Source of the DNA: Niastella populi | GTDB lineage: Bacteria; Bacteroidota; Bacteroidia; Chitinophagales; Chitinophagaceae | Direction: 5' to 3' | DNA: 64,000 bases | Assembly (NCBI RefSeq): GCF_002078015.1 | Contig: NZ_LWBP01000188.1 | Coordinates: 248,001 to 312,000 of the forward strand | Shown: positions 35,696 to 46,329 of the stretch, piece after piece | How the letters are laid out: every line of letters starts with the position of its first letter | Position numbering within the stretch: the first letter of the stretch is position 1 | The notes under the pieces: generated by a model | What the model saw: the letters and a program-made list of their open reading frames with translations, nothing else | Told to the model about the DNA's origin: nothing | Databases searched by the model: none | Program-made: the position numbers and the translations under genes

Positions 35696-37992
35696 TTTTG
35701 AATGAATACGATTTTTGTAACCTGTTTTTCCTGGTGGTTCTCATCACTGCTGAATACCAGGTAGATGCCGCTTAAAACAGAGCGGCCTTTATAATCCTTT
35801 CCGTTCCAGACGACCTGGCTGCCCAGGGCCCTTGTTTGATATACCAGCCGCCCGTTCAATTCAGTGATCTTTACAATGGCATTATGGGCAACGCCCCTGA
35901 TGGCAATGGTGCCGTTGTAACCCGGCGGTACGGGGTTTGGAAAAACCAGCACATCGCTATTGGTTTCCGTTTTTTCGGTGGCTGTACCGCGAAATGAACA
36001 AATGCCTCTGGCGGTTGCAAAAAACACTTCGCCTGTTTTTCCGTCGATGGCAATTTGTTTTACGTCATTGCTTAACAGTTCGCTATTGCTTTCCGTAAAC
36101 CGGTAAATGATCTTATTGGCATCGGCGCTTATAAGCCATACGCCGTTTTTTGTACCTATCCATTTTCGATCGGCGCCATCGATGGCAATGCTTTGCACAT
36201 CTTCGTCGCTGAACAAATAGCCGGCAAAATTATCCTGCTGTACAACGGGCAGCACCGCTTCGCATCCCTGGCTGGTAAAAACCTGTTGGGCACATTGAAT
36301 TATGCCAACGCCTTTAGCGGTTCCAACCCAGATGAAATTGTTTTTATCTTTTGCAATACAACGCACCTGGTTATCGGGCAGGTTGCCGTTTCCTTTGCCG
36401 CTTTGGTACAATTTCCATTTATCATCGCCGGGGTTGTCTATGCCTTCGCCATGACTGAAACAGACCAGTCCCTTGTTCTTCGGCAGCACGATCCACTTCT
36501 GGTTATTATCATCTATTACAATTTGCGAAACGGCTTGTTCGCTGAGGGAAAACGGAATGATAAAAGAACGCCAGTTGCCATCGGCCTTCCTTACGTGCAG
36601 CGGGCTCAGGGCGCCGTAATTGGCAACCCAAAGATTACTTTCCGCATCTACAGCGAGGCCGCTTACCCGGTAGCTGGCCGGGTTGAAGTATGCTGGTTGT
36701 ATGGCCGAGTTTTGTTTAAAGATCTGTATACTGTTATCCTTTTTAATATTCACAAGTCCACCCCCAAAGGAGCCGGCCCATACGCTTTCATTGGCGGGGT
36801 CTACAGCAACCGATACCAGGTCGGGGAGGGTATCGAGTATGGAAAAACGCGTGCTGTTGAAATAGTTCCAGTTGTTATCGCTTAAAGTAAACAATCCGTT
36901 TTTATTATTCTGCGGTTCCCAGTTGGCATTTACACTTCCTGCGGCAGCCCAAAGCGTGTTGTGCACTATTTGCATACCACCGGTAACGGTTGATAATGGC
37001 GAACCGGGTATTAACCGGTTAAAGGAAGCGCCGCTGAAATTTGATAAACCGGCCAGCGTATCGGCGATCCAATAGGTGTTTTGGAAAGCAACCGCCTGTT
37101 GCGGCCGCTGCGTCAGCTGCGCATCCTGAATTATTCTTTCAAAAGAGCCGCTGGCGGTAAGCGTTACAATACGGCCTGAATTGTTATTGGTTTCGCTTAA
37201 TAAGATGACGTTGTCTGATACCGTACAGTTTTTGATAACCCAGCCATCGCGGTAAAATACATTCCAGTTGGCGCCTGATTGTAAATACAGGGTATCGTTC
37301 TTTAGCGCCAGCACTTTGTTTTGTACCGATACTACCGATTGTACAACACCAGCAGGCAATCCGCTGGCGCCTGATACCAGTTGCCAGTTGCGAAAATCGG
37401 CCAGGTTTATATTATTTACCGGTGCCTTCTTTATTCCTTCTTCGGTAGCTGCATATAAAAAAGCGCCATCGCCTGCAACTGAATTCACTTTGATCTTTGA
37501 GCCGTTGTTACCGATGATCCAGGTATCTTTTATTTCGTATTTATCAAGATTGACAACCACAATTCCAAAACCGGTTGCTACATACGCCAGCTGTTGGTGA
37601 ATGTATATTGACCGAACGCTTTTATCGCCGGCTGTAGCGGCATTTTTTAAAGCATTTATATTGATCACTTTTTCATCGACCAGCACATCGATATTGCTGT
37701 TAGTGTAGGCGATCACCAGGCGCCGGCCACCAGGTTCAGCAGCAATAGCGCTGATGCCTGTTTCAGAAAGCCCGTTGGTGCGGCTCCATCGTTCAATGCT
37801 GTTATCGGCAGCATCAACTGAAAACAAACTGTAAGGGGTAGCGGCCCATATCTTATCGGCGGTATGCGTAACACCGGTTACCTGTTGATAAGGTAAGTGA
37901 TCCCGCCATTGACCTATTGGCTGCAACTGAGCCATGGATACGAACGGAATGGTAAGCGCGAGGCAATAAAGAGCCATGATCCGTTGAAACAT
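35692..37992 (-). CDS. porZ: PorZ-like type IX secretion protein
   Basis: PorZ is part of the type IX secretion attachment complex at the cell surface, needed to attach cargo to A-LPS in Porphyromonas. From ATG 37992 the protein is 766 aa. The signal peptide ends SMAQ, then LQPIGQWRDHLPYQQVTGVT, the recognisable PorZ start, two seven-bladed-type propeller regions (YSLFSVD, FGIVVVNL, LWVANYGALSPLHVRK, FIWVGTAKGVGII, RKWIGTKNGVWLI) and a T9SS-like C-terminal domain (VFPNPVPPGYNGTIAIRG ... GIYLVFSS). TTG at 38001 would precede the candidate promoter start, so it is rejected. Confidence 0.88.
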   Translation of the reverse strand: MFQRIMALYCLALTIPFVSMAQLQPIGQWRDHLPYQQVTGVTHTADKIWAATPYSLFSVDAADNSIERWSRTNGLSETGISAIAAEPGGRRLVIAYTNSNIDVLVDEKVININALKNAATAGDKSVRSIYIHQQLAYVATGFGIVVVNLDKYEIKDTWIIGNNGSKIKVNSVAGDGAFLYAATEEGIKKAPVNNINLADFRNWQLVSGASGLPAGVVQSVVSVQNKVLALKNDTLYLQSGANWNVFYRDGWVIKNCTVSDNVILLSETNNNSGRIVTLTASGSFERIIQDAQLTQRPQQAVAFQNTYWIADTLAGLSNFSGASFNRLIPGSPLSTVTGGMQIVHNTLWAAAGSVNANWEPQNNKNGLFTLSDNNWNYFNSTRFSILDTLPDLVSVAVDPANESVWAGSFGGGLVNIKKDNSIQIFKQNSAIQPAYFNPASYRVSGLAVDAESNLWVANYGALSPLHVRKADGNWRSFIIPFSLSEQAVSQIVIDDNNQKWIVLPKNKGLVCFSHGEGIDNPGDDKWKLYQSGKGNGNLPDNQVRCIAKDKNNFIWVGTAKGVGIIQCAQQVFTSQGCEAVLPVVQQDNFAGYLFSDEDVQSIAIDGADRKWIGTKNGVWLISADANKIIYRFTESNSELLSNDVKQIAIDGKTGEVFFATARGICSFRGTATEKTETNSDVLVFPNPVPPGYNGTIAIRGVAHNAIVKITELNGRLVYQTRALGSQVVWNGKDYKGRSVLSGIYLVFSSDENHQEKQVTKIVFIQK

Positions 37993-37998
37993 AGTTTT

Positions 37999-38006
37999 CA
38001 AAGGTA
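37999..38006 (-). promoter_or_regulatory. Candidate -7 box for porZ-recO
   Basis: Minus-strand TACCTTTG matches TAnnTTTG just upstream of the ATG at 37992. A start site about 5 bases further would leave almost no leader; an internal ATG at 37977 would then have about 17 nt. Confidence 0.35.
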
Positions 38007-38562
38007 GTTATATGTAGTTGATTTGGTAATATACAACCGGCGGGCCAATCTCGCCCCGGTTTTCGGGTCGGGTGTCGAAATCCTTCGGAACGGGTGGCGG
38101 ATTTCTCGGGGAGTCTCCCGCTTTCTCCTGTGAAAGGTGTTAAAAACCGGGGATAAGCCATGGACGATCCTGCATCAGGCCGGAAGCAGGCTACGGTAAA
38201 TTGTTATTATGTCACGGCCTGAAATAGTGGCCGACAGTTAAAAATATGTGTGCATTAATACTAAACTGTTTTCAAAAACGTACTTATGGGCAGGTTGCTC
38301 ATTGTGCCGGTTAAGCAGGATGAAGGTGTTATGTTGTTATTAATTGTTTCCTAATGCGCTGACATTAAAAGTTCGTTAGCGGCTTTTATTAGCGGCAAAT
38401 AAACTTCCTTAATCCTGTTAAATTGAGTTTCTTTGCGCACCACTGTCCCGCCTGGCGGCGGAAGAACATAGAATGAATGAGGCAAGGACCGGCTACTGCC
38501 AGCGCCTTGTGCGTTTGTGACTTGTGCCTTTTTATTTGAGGATCTAATATTTGATAAATCTT
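38007..38562. other. Gene-free divergent region before the MMPL transporter gene
   Basis: About 555 bases without a supported gene. The segment 38030-38170 is GC-rich with scattered GGCGGG/CCCGCC words; a minus-strand frame there overlaps porZ and looks spurious. Near 38502-38524 the words CTTGTGC, GTTTGTG and CTTGTGCC repeat about every 7-8 bases. Promoters for both flanking genes presumably lie here. Confidence 0.35.
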
Positions 38563-40914
38563 ATGTGGGAAAAAATCGCCCGGTTTATTTTAAGATCACG
38601 CTGGACCCTGTTGATAATCCTGTTGGCTTGTACCGTTGTAATGGGTTACCACGCTTCCAAAGTACAGATGAGCTATGAGTTTACGAGAGCCATTCCAACC
38701 GATAATCCAAAATACCAGGCTTACCAGGCTTTCCGCAGCCAGTTTGGCGAAGACGGGAACCTGATGGCCATAGGTATCACTACCGATAAATTGTTCCAGG
38801 CGCCAGTTTTCAACGATTATGCAGCGCTGGCTAAAGATATCAGGAACGTTACTGCCGTAGAGGATGTGCTGAGTGTACCCGCCGCTACCAACCTGGTAAA
38901 GGATGCAATGAACGAAAAGCTGAATGCCGTTCCTGTTTTTCCCGGCCGGCCGGTTACGCAACCGGAGCTCGATAGTATGGCGGCTGTTTTTTTTAGCCTG
39001 CCTTTCTACCAGGGATTGATGTACGACCCCGCTTCAAATACGTACATGATGGGTATACGCATCAATAAAGACGTACTGAACTCCAAACGCAGAAATGTAG
39101 TTGTAGCTAAAATAGTTGAGATCGCAGATGCTTTTGGAAAAAAGCACAACCTCGAAATGCACTACAGCGGCCTGCCGTTGATACGAACCAACCTGGCTAC
39201 CAAGGTGGCCGCAGAAATGCAATTGTTCCTGTTGGGTTCAATTATTCTATCAGCCATAATCTTATTGATATTCTTCCGCAGTCTGAGCGCTACCGCTATT
39301 TCACTGGCTGTTGTGATCATTGGCGTAATATGGTGTATGGGAACAATTGAATGGATGGGATACAAGATCACGCTGCTTACCGGCGTTATTCCTCCATTGA
39401 TAGTAGTAATAGGTATTCCCAATTGTATTTACTTCCTCAATAAATATCATACCGCTTATAATGATATAAACGGCGAGGTATTTACCAATGAGAGCAGGAA
39501 GCGCGTAGCTTTAACAGCCATGATCAGCCGCATGGGTATTGTAACGCTGTTCTGTAACATTGCAGCAGCTATCGGGTTTGCTGTTTTTGCTTTAACCAAA
39601 AGCGAAGTGCTGAAAGAGTTTGGCGTTGTTGCCGGTATCAATATCATGGCGCTGTTCTTTATTTCCATCATGTTCATTCCGGGCGTGCTGAGCATTTTAC
39701 CCGATCCAAAGAAAAGACACACCCGTTACCTCGAGAACAAATGGTTGCTTAAGATCCTCGATAACCTCGAACGCTGGTCGTCACATCACAAAAAACTCAT
39801 TTACGGTATTACGGTTATCATTTTACTTGTTTCCGTAGCAGGCATGTTCAAATTGAAATCGGTAGGTTTTATCGTTGATGACCTGCCAAAGACCGATAAG
39901 ATCTACAAAGACCTGAAATACTTCGAGCAACACTTCAGAGGGGTAATGCCGCTGGAGATCGTTGTAGATACCAAGCAAAAACAGGGTTTGCGGCGTAGTC
40001 CGGTTCAAACCTTCGCCCGCATCGATTCCTTATCGCAATTCATAGCTGCACAACCCGAAATGGCGCGGCCGTTGTCGATAGTGGAAGGATTGAAGTTCGC
40101 GCGCCAGGCTTATTACAATGGCGACAGCGCTGCTTACCGGGTTCCCAATGAAGGCGACCTGCTGTTCTTGTCGCAATACCTGAGCGGCAAAGGCTCAACT
40201 GACAGCAGCGGTAAACAAAACAACTTCAACCGCGTGGTAGCTTCGTTTATGGATAGCAACCGCCGGCAGGCGCGTATAAGTGTAAGCATGGCCGATGTTG
40301 GAAGTAAACGTTTGCCCGAACTTATAAGCACTATTGAAAAACGAAGCAGCCAGTTATTCGATACATCTAAATACCATGTAACATTCACCGGCACCAGCGT
40401 TACCTTCCTCGAGGGCAGCTCATTTATAATAAACGGGTTGAAGGAAAGTATTATGTGGGCGTTTTTGCTGATAGCGCTTTGTATGCTGTACCTGTTCAGG
40501 TCGTTTAAAATCTTAATATGTTCGCTCATCCCGAATATCATTCCTTTAATTATAACGGCAGGGGTCATGGGCTGGACCGGCGTTGCCATAAAACCTTCAA
40601 CAGTACTGGTATTTTCTGTGGCGCTAGGTATTGCAATCGATATAACTATCAGGTTCCTCGTAAATTACAGACAGGAACTTGCTATGAATAGTAAAAAAAC
40701 TTCACATGAACTGGTAATCGATACCATTCACAAAACAGGAATTAGTATCATTTATACATCTTTGGTTCTCATTGCCGGTTTTGTGATCTTCTGTTTCAGC
40801 GGTTTCGGTGGTACCCAGGCGATAGGATGGCTTACATCGCTTACGCTGGTGCTGGCTACCCTTACCAACCTGATATTTTTACCAGCCCTATTGCTTACTA
40901 TGATAAAAAAATAG
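38563..40914 (+). CDS. MMPL/RND-family transporter
   Basis: A 783-aa inner-membrane transporter from ATG 38563. It has two repeats of one membrane helix, a periplasmic domain and five helices. The first helix is WTLLIILLACTVVMGYHA, and the second half begins near LIYGITVIILLVSVAGMFKL. Membrane clusters are at about 220-370 and 640-780, with GIAIDITIRFLVNYRQE typical of MMPL proton-relay helices. Related proteins export hopanoids, lipids or other hydrophobic molecules; the substrate is unknown. The ATG at 38563 is preferred over the TTG at 38551. It is 83 bases upstream of susC1. Confidence 0.9.
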   Translation: MWEKIARFILRSRWTLLIILLACTVVMGYHASKVQMSYEFTRAIPTDNPKYQAYQAFRSQFGEDGNLMAIGITTDKLFQAPVFNDYAALAKDIRNVTAVEDVLSVPAATNLVKDAMNEKLNAVPVFPGRPVTQPELDSMAAVFFSLPFYQGLMYDPASNTYMMGIRINKDVLNSKRRNVVVAKIVEIADAFGKKHNLEMHYSGLPLIRTNLATKVAAEMQLFLLGSIILSAIILLIFFRSLSATAISLAVVIIGVIWCMGTIEWMGYKITLLTGVIPPLIVVIGIPNCIYFLNKYHTAYNDINGEVFTNESRKRVALTAMISRMGIVTLFCNIAAAIGFAVFALTKSEVLKEFGVVAGINIMALFFISIMFIPGVLSILPDPKKRHTRYLENKWLLKILDNLERWSSHHKKLIYGITVIILLVSVAGMFKLKSVGFIVDDLPKTDKIYKDLKYFEQHFRGVMPLEIVVDTKQKQGLRRSPVQTFARIDSLSQFIAAQPEMARPLSIVEGLKFARQAYYNGDSAAYRVPNEGDLLFLSQYLSGKGSTDSSGKQNNFNRVVASFMDSNRRQARISVSMADVGSKRLPELISTIEKRSSQLFDTSKYHVTFTGTSVTFLEGSSFIINGLKESIMWAFLLIALCMLYLFRSFKILICSLIPNIIPLIITAGVMGWTGVAIKPSTVLVFSVALGIAIDITIRFLVNYRQELAMNSKKTSHELVIDTIHKTGISIIYTSLVLIAGFVIFCFSGFGGTQAIGWLTSLTLVLATLTNLIFLPALLLTMIKK

Positions 40915-40997
40915 ATTTCTTTTTTTTAAAATTAAAGTTATCATGTTGTTTTTAGTTAAATTAGTGATGAGAGTTACTAACTTCTAAAAAATCACAC

Positions 40998-43900
40998 ATG
41001 AGAAAATTGCTATTACTGCTACTTGCAGTGGGCGCAAGCACGTGCCTATTGCAAGCACAAACCCGTGCAATATCGGGTAAAGTCACTTCTACGGACGGCA
41101 GTCCGATCCCCAACACTTCTGTGATTATCAAAGGAACTGGATTCGGAACATCAACCAAATTCGACGGAACTTACTCGATGAATGTTCCTGAAGGTTCAAA
41201 GATCCTCGTTTTTACTGCTGTAGGTATGGCTGATGCTGAAGTGAGTATTGGCAACAAGGCTGTTATCAATATTCAGCTGCAATCAACCGACAAGAACCTC
41301 GCAGAAGTTGTGGTAGTTGGATATGGTACGCAAAAGCGAAAGGAAATTACAGGTAACTTTTCCACCGTAAAGGGAACCGAGATTGCAGAAAAGCCTGTAC
41401 AAAGTTTTGAATCGGCGCTGGCTGGAAAAGCTGCAGGGGTTCAGATTACCGTACCCAATGGCGTGGTAAATAACCCGCCGGTTTTTCGCATCAGGGGAAC
41501 CAATTCCATTTCGCTGAGTTCTTACCCGTTGATCGTAATTGATGGTATTGCTACCTATACGGGCGATCAGGGTGGAACCAGTGCACCGGCCAACCCGCTG
41601 GCTAGCATTAACCCGGGCGATATCGAAAGCATCGACATTGCAAAAGATGCAGCTGCGGCTGCTATTTATGGTAGCCGTGCAGCAAACGGCGTGGTATTCA
41701 TTACCACAAAAAAGGGAAAATCGGGCCGGGCAAAAGTTAATTACGACGGATGGGTAGGGTTTTCAAAAGCCAACAGACTGCCTGAAGTTTTAAATGCTCA
41801 GGAGTATGTTGACTTTAAGAATATGGCGCTCGATAACCTGAAAGCAGTTAATGCCGCCACTACCGGAAGTTTCATCATTCCAAAAGATGCCAACGGTAAC
41901 CCGATTAATACTAATTGGTACGATGAAGTTTATCGCCAGGGCTTTTCGCATAGCCATAATGTAAATGTATCTGGCGGTAATGAAAGCACCACCTATTATT
42001 TTTCTGCAGGCTATACTTCGCAACAGGGTATTCTTAAAAAAAATGAATTTATTCGCAGTAATATCCTCACCAACGTAGATAGCAGGGTCACCAAATGGTT
42101 AAATGTAGGCGGTAAAATATCATATTCAAATGAAAAGAACAGGATCGCCGGAACTTCGGGCTCATTACCAGGTGAAGCATTCAATTCGGCTGGTGCCGCA
42201 CGGCTGGCGGTAGCGCTTCCCTCCAATACCGCTCCTTATAATAATGATGGCACATATAATATCGCATCTGCCACTGCAATTGGCGGTATGGGCAGCCTTG
42301 TAAATGGTGCCAACCCGTATACGTTTAACAATATTACCATGTTGTTGAACCTGAATCGTTCAAATAATGAAGCCAATCACCTGCAGTCGAACGTATATGT
42401 ACAGGTAAAACCTCTTAGCTGGATCACGCTAAGAAGTACATATGGGATCGATAATTTGTTACTGGATAATGAAATTTTCCTCAACCCATATCACGGTGAT
42501 GGTACATCGGGTGGTAGTGGACCGGGAGGTGGCGCCACCGGTTCTTACATAAAGTATAAGACCTGGCTGTGGACGAACACTGCACAATTCGATTATTCTT
42601 TTGGCGATATACATAACTTTAGCCTGCTGGTAGGTAATGAACAGCAAAGGCGTACCTACGATGGGTTTGGTATCAATCGCAGAACATTGTCCGATTCGGC
42701 CTATACCGTTATTCAGGCAGGGTTTACTACCAACAATACTTCAGGCATGATCCTCTCAGAGAATTACCTGCTTTCGAGTTTCGGCCGTTTGAATTATAAC
42801 TTCAACAAAAAGTATTTTATCAGCGCCAACCTGCGCCAGGATGAATATTCAGCCCTCGGCGTTAAGAAAGGGACCTTCTATGGATTTTCCGGCGGTTGGG
42901 AAATTGCTAGGGAATCATTCTGGAATACGCTGGGAATCGACAATATATTCAGCAGTTTCAGGTTGCGCGGAAGTTACGGTAAAGTGGGTAATATTTCAGG
43001 TATAGGCGATTTTGAAACGTATTCAACCTATTCTTCCGGTTTGTACGGTGGAAACCCAACCCTGTTTTTTTCTACGGTAGGTAACAATAAAATAGAATGG
43101 GAAACCAGTACAAAGACAGATGTAGGTATTGTATTTGGCCTGTTCAATGATCGCGTAAGAAGTGAGATCACTTACTATAAGAACAATATCGATAACCTGT
43201 TATTAAGAGTTCCCCAGTCACCTTCAGTGGGCTTGCCTAACGGAAACAGCGTATTGATGAACGTTGGTAAAATGTATAACCAGGGCATAGAGTTTATGGC
43301 TGATGCCCAGGTGATAAGTACGAAAGATTTTAACTGGAACACAACGTTCAATTTTTCTTACAACAAAAATGTGGTAACTGCTTTGGCCGATGGTTTAACG
43401 GAGGTGGTAACCTCAACCAGCGGCCTGGAAACAGTTAATAAAACGGTGGTAGGAAAAAGCGCCGGTTATTTGTGGGTAGTACCAACTGCCGGGGTTGACC
43501 CAACGAGTGGAAGAAGGATCTTTGTGAATGCTTCCGGCGAGCAAATTCTTTTCCAGAATTCACCGCCTGCAGGTCAAACCCAGTTCATGACTACCGATAA
43601 CAAGCCCTATCTGAAAAACAATGGAAGGATCACACAGCCCGACGACGGCGTATTGTATGCAAATGTGATCCCCAAATATGTTGGTGGTTGGACAAACACG
43701 GTAAATTATAAAGATTTCGATCTGAACTTCCTGTTCACTTACCAGTTAGGTGCATATATATATTATGGTACAAACGCAGGTTTGCACGATATGCGTTTCT
43801 GGAATAACGACAAAGATGTATTAACCGATTCCTGGCAAAAACCAGGCGATAATGCCAAATATGCCAAACCGGTATACGGCGATAATTCTTCCAACGGATC

Positions 43901-44177
43901 GGCAATGCCTTTAGACATTAACGTATTCAAAGGCGATTTTGTAAAGCTGAGAACAGTACAGATCGGTTATAACCTGCCCAAGAGTATTTTAGACAAGGTC
44001 TTAATTAGCCGTGCCAGGTTTTATGTGGCCGGTCAAAACCTTGCTGTTATTACCAAATATCCCGGGCCCGATCCGGAAGTGTCTTCAAACGGTAATTCCG
44101 GCACCTCCTTCGGTGTCGACAGGAATACCCTGGGGAATGGCCGTACCATAACTGTTGGTTTAAATGTTGGTTTTTAA
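40998..44177 (+). CDS. SusC/RagA-family TonB-linked outer-membrane transporter 1
   Basis: A 1059-aa TonB-dependent importer that works with the following SusD-like lipoprotein. Order: signal peptide (1-20), carboxypeptidase-regulatory-like domain (AISGKVTSTDGSPIPNTSVIIKG, about 24-100), TonB box EVVVVGYG (103-110), plug (FESALAGKAAGVQI, FRIRGTNSIS, IDIAKDAAAAAIYGSRAANGVVFITTKKGK), then a large beta-barrel ending GRTITVGLNVGF. It lacks the STN domain, so FecI/FecR-type signalling is not expected. SusD1 begins 30 bases later. The substrate is unknown. Confidence 0.95.
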   Translation: MRKLLLLLLAVGASTCLLQAQTRAISGKVTSTDGSPIPNTSVIIKGTGFGTSTKFDGTYSMNVPEGSKILVFTAVGMADAEVSIGNKAVINIQLQSTDKNLAEVVVVGYGTQKRKEITGNFSTVKGTEIAEKPVQSFESALAGKAAGVQITVPNGVVNNPPVFRIRGTNSISLSSYPLIVIDGIATYTGDQGGTSAPANPLASINPGDIESIDIAKDAAAAAIYGSRAANGVVFITTKKGKSGRAKVNYDGWVGFSKANRLPEVLNAQEYVDFKNMALDNLKAVNAATTGSFIIPKDANGNPINTNWYDEVYRQGFSHSHNVNVSGGNESTTYYFSAGYTSQQGILKKNEFIRSNILTNVDSRVTKWLNVGGKISYSNEKNRIAGTSGSLPGEAFNSAGAARLAVALPSNTAPYNNDGTYNIASATAIGGMGSLVNGANPYTFNNITMLLNLNRSNNEANHLQSNVYVQVKPLSWITLRSTYGIDNLLLDNEIFLNPYHGDGTSGGSGPGGGATGSYIKYKTWLWTNTAQFDYSFGDIHNFSLLVGNEQQRRTYDGFGINRRTLSDSAYTVIQAGFTTNNTSGMILSENYLLSSFGRLNYNFNKKYFISANLRQDEYSALGVKKGTFYGFSGGWEIARESFWNTLGIDNIFSSFRLRGSYGKVGNISGIGDFETYSTYSSGLYGGNPTLFFSTVGNNKIEWETSTKTDVGIVFGLFNDRVRSEITYYKNNIDNLLLRVPQSPSVGLPNGNSVLMNVGKMYNQGIEFMADAQVISTKDFNWNTTFNFSYNKNVVTALADGLTEVVTSTSGLETVNKTVVGKSAGYLWVVPTAGVDPTSGRRIFVNASGEQILFQNSPPAGQTQFMTTDNKPYLKNNGRITQPDDGVLYANVIPKYVGGWTNTVNYKDFDLNFLFTYQLGAYIYYGTNAGLHDMRFWNNDKDVLTDSWQKPGDNAKYAKPVYGDNSSNGSAMPLDINVFKGDFVKLRTVQIGYNLPKSILDKVLISRARFYVAGQNLAVITKYPGPDPEVSSNGNSGTSFGVDRNTLGNGRTITVGLNVGF

Positions 44178-44207
44178 TCTGTTCATTCAACTTTAAAAAA
44201 AAAATTA

Positions 44208-45686
44208 ATGAAACCTATATTCATATATGCATTTGGTTTAGCAGGCATGTTGGCGACTTTGTCTGCGTGCCATCGTGAATATCTTGATCCGGCTCCTCAA
44301 AACTCGGTTTCCGATGCCAGCGCTTTTTCTACCGCTGCGCGAATTGCCAACCAGATGCCGGCATTATATGCAACTTTCAAAAGTGGCGCTTTTTACGGCG
44401 GCCGTTATATCGTGTATGGCGATATTCGGGGTGAGGATTTTATAGCGCAGGACCCCAACCTTGTTACCAACTATGACGTTTGGTTCTTAAACCCCACCAA
44501 TACCGCCACATCGGTTAAGGGTTTGTGGTTGCAGGCCTACCTGTTAATAAACGCTTGCAACGTGTTTATCGATGGCATGAATAGCAAGGGAATTGCTGTA
44601 ATAGGGAATACAATTGGAAATGCTTACGTAGGTGAAGCAAGGCTTCTCAGGGCAATGGCTTATTACAGTTTATTGCAATTTTATGCCCGGCCGTATGCTG
44701 ATGAAAATGGTTCCAAAGCAGGGGTACCTTTAAGGTTAACTGGTATACTGGGGCCCGGTTTCTCAGATATGGCAAGAAGCTCTGTGGCCGAGGTATATAC
44801 GCAGATCCTGTCTGATCTTGACTTTGCCGAAGCCAACCTGCCACTGTCGAATGCACCCGCCGCTGCCAGTATGGGGAACGTTACACGTGCACACCGCAAT
44901 ACCGCTATTTCCCTGAAGACAAGAGTTTACCTGAGCATGCACAAATATGATAAGGTAATTGAAGAAGCGAATAAGATAGTACCCACCACTGGTCCTTTTA
45001 CCGCCAAAGGCGGTGTGGCCAATACGCTCGTTACGGATTATGCTTCGATTTTTAAAGCACCTTATCTTACTGCAGAATCCATTTTATCGATGCCCTTTAC
45101 CAGTAATGCAGCCGATGCGCCGGGAACGCAAAATGACCTGCGCAGTTATTTTTATGCGGCTGCAAACGGAGTAGGGTCAATATATTCGCTGAATCCATCC
45201 GGTATAGTAGCAAATGCAGGCTGGCTTGCAAATGATACCAGAAGAAGTTTGATCGATACATCGAAGGCAACTGCAAATTTGGGTAAGATCTATGTAAAGA
45301 AATTTCCTACCGCTACACCGTCAGATTATGTTATTGTAATGCGTTGGGCCGAAGTATTACTGAATCTGGCAGAAGCCAGGGTACGCAATACCAATACAGT
45401 AGATGCGCAGGCGATAGCCCTGTTAAACGCAGTACACGGCAGGTCGGATGCCGCTACGGTGTTTACGCCAGGCAGTTTTGCCGATGCTTCCAGCCTCATC
45501 AATACCATACTCACTGAGCGCCGCATCGAATTTCTTGGTGAAGGATTACGGAATAACGATCTTATGCGTTTATTGCAAACCATTCCGGCTAAGGGAGCAG
45601 CAACAGCAAGGGCTCCTTCTGAGGAAGGATATATCTGGCCCGCCTCTTCCGATGAAAAAGCATTTAACAAGTTGTGGGTTGATTAA
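44208..45686 (+). CDS. SusD/RagB-family lipoprotein 1
   Basis: A 492-aa surface lipoprotein that should cover SusC1 like a lid and capture nutrient. The lipobox LSAC is at about 18-21, followed by HREYLDPAPQNSVSDASAFST. TPR-like helices include LWLQAYLLINACNVFID, GEARLLRAMAYYSLLQFYA and KTRVYLSMHKYDKVIEEANKI. The typical ending is TERRIEFLGEGLRNNDLMRL. It resembles SusD3 in layout. A terminator hairpin lies about 90 bases past the stop. Confidence 0.93.
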   Translation: MKPIFIYAFGLAGMLATLSACHREYLDPAPQNSVSDASAFSTAARIANQMPALYATFKSGAFYGGRYIVYGDIRGEDFIAQDPNLVTNYDVWFLNPTNTATSVKGLWLQAYLLINACNVFIDGMNSKGIAVIGNTIGNAYVGEARLLRAMAYYSLLQFYARPYADENGSKAGVPLRLTGILGPGFSDMARSSVAEVYTQILSDLDFAEANLPLSNAPAAASMGNVTRAHRNTAISLKTRVYLSMHKYDKVIEEANKIVPTTGPFTAKGGVANTLVTDYASIFKAPYLTAESILSMPFTSNAADAPGTQNDLRSYFYAAANGVGSIYSLNPSGIVANAGWLANDTRRSLIDTSKATANLGKIYVKKFPTATPSDYVIVMRWAEVLLNLAEARVRNTNTVDAQAIALLNAVHGRSDAATVFTPGSFADASSLINTILTERRIEFLGEGLRNNDLMRLLQTIPAKGAATARAPSEEGYIWPASSDEKAFNKLWVD

Positions 45687-45774
45687 TTCAGGCCGTATAA
45701 CCGTCGTGAAACCTATAAATTGATTTCAGGCTGATGACCTGGACCTAAAACGGGGTCCGTGATAGTGATAACCT

Positions 45775-45808
45775 GGGGCTGTCTTTTGCCGGACAGCCCC
45801 TTTTATTT
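45775..45808 (+). terminator. Terminator of susCD pair 1
   Basis: GGGGCTGTC (45775-45783) and GACAGCCCC (45792-45800) form a perfect 9-bp stem, followed by TTTTATTTT. Confidence 0.8.
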
Positions 45809-46329
45809 TGAAACCATGTTGATGCTAACTATAACACTGATGTACCACGAAGAAATTTCTTTTTTGGGCTGGCATACAGGCAATTGCATTACAATCTTAT
45901 GTGCGGCTTAACAGGTTCCACGCTCCTTCAACAACTCACTTCCTGCCGTTTTTTGCGTCCGCATTTTCGGGTAAACCATGATTAAACGAAGGCTTTATAA
46001 GAACAACAATACCAGTCTGAAACTGAACAGGGTAGCGGGCTCTTAATATTACTTTTTAATCTATCTCTTGTTTATTAATATATTCGCGTCCGAATTAAAG
46101 CATTTCACTGTATGTATTAATGATATTTCATCTTTGTTACTAAGAGAAATTGGTATAAAGCATTGGTATAATAAATTAGTGCTATATGTGCATGGATGGC
46201 TGATTCAAGATAAGAAATTGATTATTTGACTGGTAGAAAAGCAGCACTTATTGTTATTTTATGTTCCTGTTTAGATCAGGACGAGTCACAACCCTATAAA
46301 TTACTGTTACCAATATAAAAGTACATTTT
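45809..46329. other. Gene-free stretch upstream of susCD pair 2
   Basis: About 520 bases, AT-rich, without a supported gene. CATCTTTG near 46131-46138 is one mismatch from a -7 box and could start the susC2 transcript. I see no tRNA or transposon ends. Confidence 0.35.

Noticed and set aside
36193-36885. 230-codon plus-strand frame antisense to porZ
   Set aside because: It mirrors a clear propeller protein and shows no recognisable domain.
38551-38562. TTG start for the MMPL transporter
   Set aside because: An ATG four codons later gives the usual start directly before the first membrane helix.
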